Shown: piece after piece, positions 45,123 through 53,218 of the stretch
Numbering within the stretch: the stretch's first letter is position 1
Layout: each line of letters begins with the position of its first letter
Made by a program: the position numbers and the translations under genes
Assembly (NCBI GenBank): GCA_032160165.1
Contig: JAVHWA010000047.1
Coordinates: forward strand, 1-64,000
From: QHXM01 sp032160165
Lineage (GTDB): Bacteria > Acidobacteriota > Blastocatellia > Pyrinomonadales > Pyrinomonadaceae
Direction: 5' to 3'
Length of the DNA stretch: 64,000 nucleotides
Notes under the pieces: generated by a model
What the model was told of the DNA's origin: nothing
Databases searched by the model: none
Seen by the model: only the letters and a program-made list of their open reading frames with translations

Positions 45123-48100
45123 ATGTGGTTCGCCGAATACAACCACGGAAGCGTACGTCATGGAAACCCAAGTGTGAGCCGCCAACAAGAAATCCCAATC
45201 CAGCCTGTCGAGAGCCCCGTAATTTGCTCGCCATACGACGAGCCAAAAGACCATTGGTTCTACGACAAGGAGACGGGCATAGCAACGCGCGCGGGAAATC
45301 GACGAGAAGCGGGCTATTGGTACAAGACCGACCGCGTTGGTACAGGGCAGCGGGCGCTGTTCCTCGAAGAAGATCATGATCTCCTGACGTTAGTTAATCT
45401 GCTTCGCAAGGACGTCAAAAGATGGCGCGACGCAGATTATCGGGGTGCGTCGAATGTTACCAAGGACCTACTCCGCCATTGGTCGAGAAAGGATCGCGAG
45501 CGACGTCTCTTCTTCTGCCAGCGCGAAGCTGTAGAAACTATTATCTACCTCACTGAACTGCGCATCCCCGGAAAAACCTCACGGACAGGATTTCAAAACT
45601 TCAACCTCAACGATGAGGATCTCGAACTGTTACTTCGAGGTAAAAGACCGACGTTTCATCCTACAGGCGACTACCATCCGACTCTCGTCGATCTGCCTGC
45701 CGATCCGTCTTTCTCGCCCCTGCGTAGGTTGGGTTGCAAGATGGCTACGGGCTCAGGGAAGACGGTGGTCATGGCGATGCTTATCGCGTGGGCTTCTTGC
45801 AATCGTGGTCAGAATCCACAGAGCAAGGAGTTTCCCAACGCGGTATTTGTTTGCTGCCCGAACCTCACGGTCAAAGAGAGGTTGCAAGTCCTCCGGCCGG
45901 AGAATCCGAAGAATTACTACATCGAATTCAATATAGTGCCGGAGAAGTATAGGAAGTTCATGCACGGAGGAAAGGTGCTGGTAGAAAACTGGCATCGGCT
46001 GGCCGAAGAGTCAGAACACAAGGAAGGTGATGCGACCTACGCGGTTGTCAACAAGGGTCCTGAAACTCCCGAAACCCTCGCGCGTCGTGTGTTGGGTGAA
46101 TTGTACGAGCGAATGCCGATCATGGTGCTCAACGATGAAGGTCACCACGCTTGGCGTCCAGCCGCGACCGCCCCAACCGAAGGAATGAGCGCGGAAGAAA
46201 AGAAAGCGTTGGAAGATGAAGCGCGTGAGGCGACAGTTTGGATTGATGGTTTGGACCAGATTAATAATGCCGCGGGTAACGATCGCGGCATTTCATTTTG
46301 CGTAGACCTTTCGGCGACGCCATTCTACATCGGCGGCAGTGGGCATCCCGAAGGGCGGCCCTTTCCCTGGTTAGTTAGTGACTTCGGGTTGGTTGATGCG
46401 ATTGAGTCAGGGATCGTAAAGATTCCGCGCCTACCTGTTTCTGATACCACTGGCCGGCCGGATCCGAAGTACTTCAGGCTCTGGGAGTGGATTAAGGATG
46501 GCCTACAACCAGCGGAGCTGATGACGGGGAAGTCGAAGAAGCCACGACCGGATGTTGTATACCGCGAAGCGCAGGGCGCGCTTATTCAAATCGCCGGACA
46601 ATGGCTAGAACGCTTCAAATACAACGAAGAAGCTGCGCCGGGACAAGAACGCGTGCCCCCCGTATTGATCATTGTTTGTGACAATACCGATATTGCGGAA
46701 ATTTTCTATCAACACATTAGTGGCGAGCGGGAAGAAGAAATTGCGACCGAGTCTGACGTTGATGCTGTGCTCTCGGAGACCGAAGACGGAACACCTAAAA
46801 AGCTGAAGGGCTCGAAGAAGAAGAAAACTCAGACCGTCTACGAGGGGAGCAAAGTCCTGGCGGAATTCTCCAACACCTCCACCGAGAAGCGGACGATCAG
46901 GATCGACAGCAGGCTTTTGGCTGAAGCCGAAAGCGACGACCCAAATAAAAAGAAGTCAGACCTGGCCGAGGAACTGCGGAAGGTTGTAGCGACGGTGGGG
47001 AAGCGAGGGGAACCTGGAGAACACGTCCGCTGTGTAGTGTCAGTTTCGATGCTTACTGAGGGGTGGGACGCGAATAACGTAACTCACATTCTCGGCATCC
47101 GTGCTTTCGGTAGTCAGCTCCTATGCGAGCAAGTGGTGGGACGAGGACTTCGCCGAATTAATTACACGCCCGATCCGAAGACCGAACTCTTACCAGAAGA
47201 ATATGTCGACGTGTATGGGATTCCATTCTCCCTTATCCCTTTCAAGGGGCGCCCAGCAAAGAAAACAGAGCCAGATGACAAGCCACTCAACAGCGTTCGA
47301 GCTCTTGAGAACCGCGCAGGAATGGAAATCAAGTTCCCAATTGTCGAGGGCTACACGTTCGCGCTGCACAAGAACCTAATTCGCTGTGACGTAGGAGAGA
47401 TGGAGGGCTTGCTAATTGAGCCAAATCGAGAACCCATCGCTACATTTGTTGTTCCGCAAGTTGGCATTAAGACCGGTAGCCAATCCCGATTCGGAACTGA
47501 GTTTCCCGGAGTCGAACAGAACAGAGACAGTTACTACGAACAGAACCATATCCAAACGATTGAATTTGAAATAGCACGCCTGGTGTTGGAGCATCTGATA
47601 AGCGAAAAGGGCGGAGCTTCTGCGCAGAAACGCCGCATTCTTAGGCTGCAGTCCAGGCATCAACTGTTCCCCCAGGTCTATAGGTTTGTTCAAGAGTACG
47701 TCGCTACCAAGGTCGACTTTCAAGGATGCCATCCTTCAGAACTGGGCTTACATAAGTACGTTCATCGACTAGTCGTTAGGTTGCGCGATGAAATTCAGCC
47801 GGACGAAAGTGAAGGTGAACCTCCGCTGTTGCCGGTGCTTTACCGGTATGAACCCGTGGCCAGCACGTCTAACGTTCAATTCCTTACCAAGCGCACCTGT
47901 TTTGCCACGCAACGTAGCCACATCAATATGGTCGTGGCCGATACGGCTACGTGGGAATCGAGCGGGGCATTTAGATTGGAACAAAGTCGAGCGGTGAAAT
48001 TTTTCGCACGCAATGATCATATGGGCTTCCGAATTCCTTATGAGTATCAGGGAATCGACCACAACTATGAGCCAGACTTCCTGGTACGTTTGCAAAACGA

Positions 48101-48287
48101 CATTACCCTGATCCTTGAAATGAAGGGCTACGAGGACGATCAGGACAAGGCGAAGCACAGTGCCGCCAAGCGTTGGAAATCTGCAGTGAATAATTGGGGA
48201 CAGCTAGGTAAGTGGGAGTTTCATGTTTGCAGGAATCCTAATCTCTTGGACAAAGAATTATCTTACATTCTGGGCAAAGCGGAGTAG
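45123..48287 (+). CDS. Type III-like restriction endonuclease subunit (BPTD_3080-type, Res)
   Basis: 1054 residues. DEAD/SF2 helicase core: Walker A KMATGSGKTVVMAMLIAWA (near 210), Walker B-like MVLNDEGHHAW (DEGH), VDLSATPF, and motif VI region QVVGRGLRRINY. The C-terminal part has a PD-(D/E)XK-type nuclease: HNYEPDFLV then LILEMKGYED, with Asp and Glu-x-Lys. The frame is intact. N-terminal start is uncertain (GTG 45174 is possible; homologues start with a short segment before SPYDEP). Its methyltransferase is only a remnant. Confidence 0.85.
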   Translation: MWFAEYNHGSVRHGNPSVSRQQEIPIQPVESPVICSPYDEPKDHWFYDKETGIATRAGNRREAGYWYKTDRVGTGQRALFLEEDHDLLTLVNLLRKDVKRWRDADYRGASNVTKDLLRHWSRKDRERRLFFCQREAVETIIYLTELRIPGKTSRTGFQNFNLNDEDLELLLRGKRPTFHPTGDYHPTLVDLPADPSFSPLRRLGCKMATGSGKTVVMAMLIAWASCNRGQNPQSKEFPNAVFVCCPNLTVKERLQVLRPENPKNYYIEFNIVPEKYRKFMHGGKVLVENWHRLAEESEHKEGDATYAVVNKGPETPETLARRVLGELYERMPIMVLNDEGHHAWRPAATAPTEGMSAEEKKALEDEAREATVWIDGLDQINNAAGNDRGISFCVDLSATPFYIGGSGHPEGRPFPWLVSDFGLVDAIESGIVKIPRLPVSDTTGRPDPKYFRLWEWIKDGLQPAELMTGKSKKPRPDVVYREAQGALIQIAGQWLERFKYNEEAAPGQERVPPVLIIVCDNTDIAEIFYQHISGEREEEIATESDVDAVLSETEDGTPKKLKGSKKKKTQTVYEGSKVLAEFSNTSTEKRTIRIDSRLLAEAESDDPNKKKSDLAEELRKVVATVGKRGEPGEHVRCVVSVSMLTEGWDANNVTHILGIRAFGSQLLCEQVVGRGLRRINYTPDPKTELLPEEYVDVYGIPFSLIPFKGRPAKKTEPDDKPLNSVRALENRAGMEIKFPIVEGYTFALHKNLIRCDVGEMEGLLIEPNREPIATFVVPQVGIKTGSQSRFGTEFPGVEQNRDSYYEQNHIQTIEFEIARLVLEHLISEKGGASAQKRRILRLQSRHQLFPQVYRFVQEYVATKVDFQGCHPSELGLHKYVHRLVVRLRDEIQPDESEGEPPLLPVLYRYEPVASTSNVQFLTKRTCFATQRSHINMVVADTATWESSGAFRLEQSRAVKFFARNDHMGFRIPYEYQGIDHNYEPDFLVRLQNDITLILEMKGYEDDQDKAKHSAAKRWKSAVNNWGQLGKWEFHVCRNPNLLDKELSYILGKAE

Positions 48288-48307
48288 ACATCCGGAGGCA
48301 AGAAACC

Positions 48308-48550
48308 ATGCCGCGTAAGCGTGTAGTCAAAAAGCATTCGGTCAAGGCCCATCTTCAAATCTCTGAGTTGTCGAAGGCGGGCTCATCGCTAGAATTGGAA
48401 ATATATGCCTCGAAGCAAAAGATCGGCACACTCATTATTGGCCGGGGATCGCTGTTCTGGTACGGACGCAATAGGCAGATCCGAAAGCGAGTCTCGTGGA
48501 CCCGTTTCGCCGAGATGATGGATGAGCTGGCTTATGGGTCTAGTCGTTAG
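48308..48550 (+). CDS. Small conserved-looking protein downstream of Res
   Basis: 80 residues, basic N-terminus (PRKRVVKKHSVKAH) followed by a beta-rich segment SSLELEIYASKQKIGTLIIG and RGSLFWYGRNRQIRKRVSWTRFAEMMDE. I recognise no family. It starts 21 bases after the restriction gene and is probably co-transcribed with it. Confidence 0.6.
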   Translation: MPRKRVVKKHSVKAHLQISELSKAGSSLELEIYASKQKIGTLIIGRGSLFWYGRNRQIRKRVSWTRFAEMMDELAYGSSR

Positions 48551-48552
48551 GA

Positions 48553-49204
48553 ATGGGACTCTTAGTACTCCCCTTGATTGTCCGGCCCCATGGCGAATGC
48601 AATCCACAACGTCTGACTATGAAGCGTCAATACTTCGGCGACTCCTACGATATCGTTAAGAAGTCGCTCATCGCCTGGCTTTCCAGTTTTGGATCCTGGG
48701 CGACTCATCCGATGTTTACGGAGTCCTTCGAGCCGGAGTTAGCTGCCGCGTTTTCACGCCTCTTAGGGACATCACTATTGTCGGAGAGTGTCCTCACTCC
48801 GCGGACTAACCGAGCAGACTACTTTTCACCATGCCGGACCGCTGGGAATCTGTTTCTAGATCCAGACACGGGAGTTTGCCTTCAGACGCGGCGCCACTCG
48901 AAGTCAGTAAGCTATGTTTTCGGAGGGGAGCTCGTGGAGTGGCCTCAGACCAAATACACTGACGCTGATTTTCGACCAGAGCTATTCGCGAGGCAGCAAA
49001 GAAGCTGACATGCAGAAGAAGCTGTTTTTCTTTGAGGAGCGCGGTATCTATGGATTTGTTTATTCCTCACACGCAACCTTCTTGCTACTTGGTGCGGATT
49101 CAGGATTGGTAAGGCAAGCGCGTGCAAAACTTCTCGAAGTGTCATCGTTACCCGAGCACCGACTAGTTACACTGCGATCTTCAACAGCACCACCGACAAA
49201 TTGA
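48553..49204 (+). pseudogene. Frameshifted unknown gene in the restriction operon
   Basis: The first frame (ATG 48553, or better ATG 48619 beginning MKRQYFGDSYDIVKKSL) runs to a stop at 49008. The following frame, open from before 48914, continues as LIFDQSYSRGSKEADMQKKL and FFFEERGIYGFVYSSHATFL to 49204. The two read naturally as one protein of about 190 residues if the frame changes near 48960. No named family is recognised. A sequencing error is possible. Confidence 0.55.
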
Positions 49205-49256
49205 AATCTTACCGCCAACCCATAGCGCGGTGGGGATTGGTACATGTGTCGCCTTC

Positions 49257-49523
49257 TCACTTCCTGGTCGGGAGCTTCGCAGGTAGATCCAGCTCATCAT
49301 CGATCAAGACATCGGTCGAGATCTTCACGGCTCGGGCGTATTGGAGAACCATTGGATATGGCGGTTCGCGTTTTCCGAGTTCGTAGTCAGAGATTCTTGT
49401 GTAAGGAAGTACATCGTCAAAGGCTAAGCGCCGGAGCATCTCTGACTGGGACAGCCCCAAGGCCTCTCTAATCTGCAACAACTTCTCCGCCAGGCGCCTC
49501 GACTTCAATCGGTCCGTCCCCAT
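49257..49523 (-). CDS. XRE-type transcriptional regulator
   Basis: 88 residues, helix-turn-helix at about 15-65 (LLQIREALGLSQSEMLRRL, YTRISDYELGKREPPYPMVL). A perfect AGGAGG ribosome site lies about eight bases before ATG 49523, and a perfect inverted repeat lies upstream (49569-49588), probably its operator. It may control the island genes, but nothing in the sequence fixes its target. Confidence 0.82.
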   Translation of the reverse strand: MGTDRLKSRRLAEKLLQIREALGLSQSEMLRRLAFDDVLPYTRISDYELGKREPPYPMVLQYARAVKISTDVLIDDELDLPAKLPTRK

Positions 49524-49568
49524 CAGGAATTACCTCCTGAGAAGATAGAATCAGAATAAGACGTACAG

Positions 49569-49588
49569 CTATACCGGATAGGGTATAG
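49569..49588. promoter_or_regulatory. Operator-like perfect inverted repeat
   Basis: CTATACC and GGTATAG are exact inverses with a six-base spacer (GGATAG). The site lies 46 bases upstream of the XRE-type gene read leftward. Confidence 0.6.
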
Positions 49589-49630
49589 AATGCGCTCGCT
49601 CAAGTTGTTCGCCGTGAGAATCCGCATAAG

Positions 49631-49665
49631 GTTCCAAAGTCGAATGTCCAAAGTCCAACGTCGAC
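49631..49665. repeat. Degraded GTCCAA-type heptamer repeat
   Basis: Tandem words GTCGAAT, GTCCAAA, GTCCAAC and GTCGACG follow one another; the inverted arm seen in the copy at 56932 is missing. Confidence 0.5.
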
Positions 49666-49702
49666 GATCTACAACGCTCCAAGGTCTATTCAAGCGTCAT
49701 CT

Positions 49703-49820
49703 TACCAGCCGATTCGATGGAGAGCGAGAGGCTTGCGCTCCTGTCGCACGTCCGTTCGGTGAGGAAGCGAGCTGTGCGAAGAGACCGCCGCGCCGTAGAC
49801 TCGTCCCACGCGCGGCGGTC
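49703..49820. repeat. ~115-bp intergenic repeat, copy A
   Basis: Starts TTACCAGCCGATTCGATGGA and ends in a hairpin of CCGCCGCG and CGCGGCGG. Nearly identical to 52489-52606 over about 95 bp and partly to 51061-51142. The rest of 49590-50000 holds no credible gene. Confidence 0.75.
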
Positions 49821-50000
49821 GCAATAATCGATTCGGTGAGCAAACGTAGGGTGTCGGGAGTAGAGCGAAAAAAATTGTGCGCTAACGCGATCGGCTCGGC
49901 CCGGCAGCCATCCTCTTACGCGGACGGTACTGACCTATAGGGTCAGACGCTCAGCCGGATGATCATGCACTCACAGACATCCACGAAGTTGACCTTTCAC

Positions 50001-50959
50001 CTAACCGGGGCCGACCAACACGCCCGGATCATTCACAGTCGTGGTTTTGCTCACACATTTGCTCAGTGCGGTCTTGAGCGCCGGCAATTCCGCTATAGCC
50101 TGGTCCGCTTCGATATTGGTGGCCGCGATCTCATCACGGATGCCCGCTTTTGCCTGCGGTGTGGCAGTTTGAAGTTGTCGTTGCAATGAAATAACTCGAA
50201 GTTGGAGGCCACTGATTTGGTGCTCTTTAGCTTTCACTGCCTCCCGCTCCTTCGAACATATTTCAACCACGGGAGGCGGAACCGGCCCAACTACAATCCG
50301 GCCGGAAAGCACGTAACGGTTGGAAGAGGATTTCGGATCATCCCCTTCGAAGATCTCTGGAAAATTAAGCGTTCTGCTCTTGATTTCGTCGTCGACGAGA
50401 TTCACGTATGTAAAGCCTATCTGGTCGTCCTGATTGCCGAATAGTTTCTGCCCAATCGAAAGACCTTTCTTGATTGCACTCTTGACCGAGTCTCCCACGG
50501 AATCCTTGATGGCCTTAACTTCCGCTTCGGTAATGTCTTTTTTGTTGAGAGTACGAATGCGCTCTTTGGCCAATATGTTCAATTGCTTGTGCATTTCCTT
50601 CGCATAAGCAATGCGACCTCCGATCATTGCCTGGTTCGGTGTGTCATCTTCTTCCAATAGCACCGCAATGCAGCCTGCCATCATAAAGTCGAGTGGACCC
50701 GGATCAACCTCCAGGCTGAAGGGGGTAAGATTGCCGCCAGATTGAATGGGCATAACCCGGCCAGCTCTCACGTTATTAGGGAACTCCGAGCGAAAGGAAT
50801 CGAAGCCGGCATGACAGTGGTAATCGGCTCAGGCCGCGCGATGTTGCGCCCATCAAGGGCAAAGTAAGTTACCCAAAGGTAAGGTTCGGACCCGCCACTG
50901 GCGTCGGACTCCGCGATGCATTTAAGCTCTGTCAGATGGAAGGAAACAAGAGAAGGCAT
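50001..50959 (-). pseudogene. Unknown protein, probably one gene split by a frameshift
   Basis: Frame 1 starts at ATG 50959 (MPSLVSFHLTELKCIAES, with a GAGGTG site) and stops near 50768. Frame 2, from about 50812 on, reads AGFDSFRSEFPNNVRAGRVM and continues through FMMAGCIAVLLEEDDTPNQA to 50001. The two parts join naturally near 50810, giving about 310 residues, with a C-terminal coiled-coil-like stretch. Alternatively frame 2 starts at GTG 50771, overlapping the first stop by four bases, as a coupled second gene. No family name is known to me. Confidence 0.5.
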
Positions 50960-51060
50960 ATGTGAGGCACCTCTTTCTTTGATTCTGCGCGGCGACACTA
51001 ACAGAGCCAGGCTGGACTAACAAGGGAAATCTGGCGCACGTAGATTGTCAATTTGGGGTT

Positions 51061-51142
51061 CCTGTCGCTCGTCCGTTCGGCGAGGAGACGGGCAGCGCGA
51101 AGAGGTCGCCGCGCCGTAGACGCGTCCCAAGCGCGGCGAAGC
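51061..51142. repeat. ~115-bp intergenic repeat, partial copy C
   Basis: Matches the 3' two thirds of copy A, from CCTGTCGC through GAAGAGGTCGCCGCGCCGTA, including the GC-rich terminal hairpin. It begins abruptly at about 51061. Confidence 0.6.
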
Positions 51143-51223
51143 CGGAACGCGGCGTTCGCATCACCACGTATTGTTCAGTGAAGGCCATCGGCGCGCGAGT
51201 TCAAGTTTTTATGAGGGCTGGTT

Positions 51224-51315
51224 ATTCACCGCGCTAAAGCGCGGTGTGAATGAAAGGGGTGGTCACTACCCCGGCTGTTAGCCTGGGCTGGCATTCCGCA
51301 ACGCCTTTGGCGTTG
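51224..51315. repeat. Cluster of three intergenic hairpins
   Basis: ATTCACCGCGCT pairs with AGCGCGGTGTGAAT (51224-51251); GGGGT with ACCCC (51256-51272); CAACGCC with GGCGTTG around TTT (51299-51315). The cluster fills the gap before the toxin-antitoxin genes, which end at 51338. No ORF is credible in 51000-51337. Confidence 0.6.
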
Positions 51316-51337
51316 ACTCACTCGCCGCTAGCAAGTG

Positions 51338-51797
51338 TTAATGGGTGTTGGGGTCTTCGACGTTCAATCCCTCGGCGATAGCTGCGGCGTTGAGTTCCGC
51401 ATCGGCGCTGACGACCGTTAGTTGGGTAGCTTCGACTTTCGAGAAGATGCGACTCGTTTCCAGGGCGGCAGCGAGCTGTACCGCATCGTAGGCTCGCAGG
51501 CCGCGCTTTCGCGCCAGGCTCGCTGCATTACGAATGGTAGCTTCCGTCAACGCCACGATTCGATACTGGGTTGCGAAGTCTTGTCTTAGGTCGTCACAAG
51601 CTCCATCGAATTCATCTTGATCGATGTCTCGGCGATTGAGCCGTCTTGTCAATGCTGAAATGGTCTCGACCTCGGCCAGGCTGGAAACGTGAAGAACGTT
51701 GTCTTCGGCATCCATGAAGGAACGGACCCAAAGCGTGCCAGTCTCCTCGATATAGAATTTTTACCAGCGCACTACTGTCGAAGAAATAAGCAGGCAC
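51338..51797 (-). pseudogene. PIN-domain (VapC-like) toxin, frameshifted
   Basis: GTG 51797 starts MPAYFFDSSALVK, the PIN N-terminus with its first catalytic Asp, but the frame is lost after a run of five A. The second frame, from about 51750, reads YIEETGTLWVRSFMDAEDN and continues with EVETISALTRR and RAYDAVQLAAALE, the remaining PIN acidic residues, to 51338. Removing one A restores a complete ~152-residue PIN toxin. The start overlaps the antitoxin stop. Confidence 0.75.
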
Positions 51798-52085
51798 CTA
51801 TCGGCGATCCTCGATGATAGTTTCGGAAAGAGGCTTGCCCTTGATTTTGATGGCCGGAGGACGTACACGCGGACGCTTTACGCGGGGCTTTATCTCACTA
51901 ACCAGGCCCGCCGCATATAAAGCGAGCTGAAGACGTTGATCGAGATCGCCGGCTTGCCGCGTTTCATCAGGCACGTCAGCTTTGTCAGACCGAGTCAATA
52001 GGTCCTCAAGCCTACGCTTGACTTCGGCCTGTTCCTGAGGCGGCAAGTCTTTAACGGCATTTACTATGTCTTCGACGGTGGACAT
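51798..52085 (-). CDS. Antitoxin-like protein upstream of the PIN toxin
   Basis: 95 residues. An N-terminal helical part (TVEDIVNAVKDLPPQEQAEVKRRLEDLL) resembles the short helical segments of PIN antitoxins; the C-terminus is basic and Pro-rich (KPRVKRPRVRPPAIKIKGKP). An AAGGAG site precedes ATG 52085. Its stop overlaps the toxin start, so it is very likely the partner antitoxin; the family name is not certain. Confidence 0.65.
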   Translation of the reverse strand: MSTVEDIVNAVKDLPPQEQAEVKRRLEDLLTRSDKADVPDETRQAGDLDQRLQLALYAAGLVSEIKPRVKRPRVRPPAIKIKGKPLSETIIEDRR

Positions 52086-52172
52086 CTTGCAAGACTCCTT
52101 CTAAGACCTTTCAGAACTCTCATTCTAGCTTCGATGGCCAATTCCAGGAAAGCTCCATCCACGCTTTGAGCA

Positions 52173-52397
52173 TCAAGCAGCAATTTCATGGTTGGCGAGG
52201 AGGGATTTTCTGGATGACTCAAGAACTCCTAGTGCTTGCTCGTGGCATACGGTGGGGAATTGTCGCAGGAATTCGGGAAGTGTTTCGCCGCACTCGAGAA
52301 ACTCAAACAGGTGGTTAATGGGTACGCGTGTTCCTGCGAATACAGGCACCCCGCTCATCTTCTTTGGGTTGACCTCCAACAGGTCTTTGATATTCAT
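52173..52397 (-). CDS. DUF433 antitoxin-like protein
   Basis: 74 residues: NPKKMSGVPVFAGTRVPINHLFEFLECGETLPEFLRQFP is the DUF433 signature, a winged-helix-like domain usually paired with a DUF5615 PIN-like toxin. No such toxin follows in 52086-52172, so it is an orphan here. An AAGGGGAAGG site precedes the ATG. Confidence 0.85.
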   Translation of the reverse strand: MNIKDLLEVNPKKMSGVPVFAGTRVPINHLFEFLECGETLPEFLRQFPTVCHEQALGVLESSRKSLLANHEIAA

Positions 52398-52488
52398 ACC
52401 TTCCCCTTCACGGCCATTCTAGCCTGTAGCCTTTAAGAATAGTAATTTGGCTTCGACCGGGAATCCTGCCCGCCGCTCGCTACGGATG

Positions 52489-52606
52489 TTACCAGCCGAT
52501 TCGATGGAGAGCGAGAGGCTAGCGCTCCTGTCGCACGTCCGTTAACTGAGGAAGCGGGCTGTGCGAAGAGACCGCCGCGCTGTAGACTGCTCATGCCATG
52601 CGCAGC
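52489..52606. repeat. ~115-bp intergenic repeat, copy B
   Basis: Same orientation and sequence as copy A for about 95 bp, with changes near GTTAACTGAG and in the terminal hairpin, which is less perfect here. It ends just before the PilZ gene. Confidence 0.75.
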
Positions 52607-52620
52607 ATAAAGGGTGTGAT

Positions 52621-52983
52621 ATGAAGAGTTCCTCTCCGTCAGCGTTCAGCAACCGTCGTAGATTTCCCCGCATCAAGTACTCACTCGATGTCGATTGCGG
52701 TGAGACGCCCGCCTGTAACCATACAGGCGAGGTCACCACCTTGAGCGTCGGAGGTTGCTTTCTCCGGACCTCGCTTGAGGTCGCCAAAGACGGCCTGATT
52801 TTCATCCGCCTTTTATTGGCGCCGGAAAGCGCAACCGTAATGGAAGGCATCGTCTGGGGACGTGTCGCGTACCATCTGCCGGGGTTAGGGTTGGGTGTCG
52901 AGTTTAAAAAATTGCCGCCAGGTTATGCGGAGCACATCGAAGACATCGTGGCATTTCACCTGGAGAGCGGCGATGACGCTTAA
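52621..52983 (+). CDS. PilZ-domain protein
   Basis: 120 residues from ATG 52621. RRRFPRIKY supplies the Arg-rich motif and TLSVGGCFL the D/NxSxxG-like motif of PilZ domains that bind cyclic di-GMP. The second motif has TLSVGG rather than DxSxxG, so ligand binding is not certain. It is the whole protein, with no output domain, and stands alone. Confidence 0.8.
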   Translation: MKSSSPSAFSNRRRFPRIKYSLDVDCGETPACNHTGEVTTLSVGGCFLRTSLEVAKDGLIFIRLLLAPESATVMEGIVWGRVAYHLPGLGLGVEFKKLPPGYAEHIEDIVAFHLESGDDA

Positions 52984-53113
52984 ATACGCGAAATAGCAAT
53001 TCCCTCAACCCGACGATCCCACGCGCCGCCGTCGTGCTCCTCAGTATCGCGACAAGATCGAGCTGTCGTCCTCATGTACCTCGGACGCGAACTCATCCGC
53101 TAAGACAACCCTT

Positions 53114-53141
53114 TTGCACCGCCCGCTATATTTGCTATGAT
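53114..53141 (+). promoter_or_regulatory. Candidate promoter of the hybrid kinase gene
   Basis: TTGCAC (53114-53119) and TATGAT (53136-53141), spacer 16 bases, 77 bases before the start. Confidence 0.45.
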
Positions 53142-53218
53142 ATCCGCGTCCAAAATCCCCTATCCCTGAATCTCTCGATCAGTTCCCCCTCAACTCTGTT
53201 CCGTGTAGAAGTGTGCTT

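Noticed and set aside
49590..49940. Arg-rich open frame across the first copy of the ~115-bp repeat
   Set aside because: It is produced by the GC-rich repeat; copy B does not keep the frame as a gene.
49930..49946. CTGACC/GGTCAG inverted repeat as a terminator
   Set aside because: Only six base pairs and no T-tract; it may be chance.
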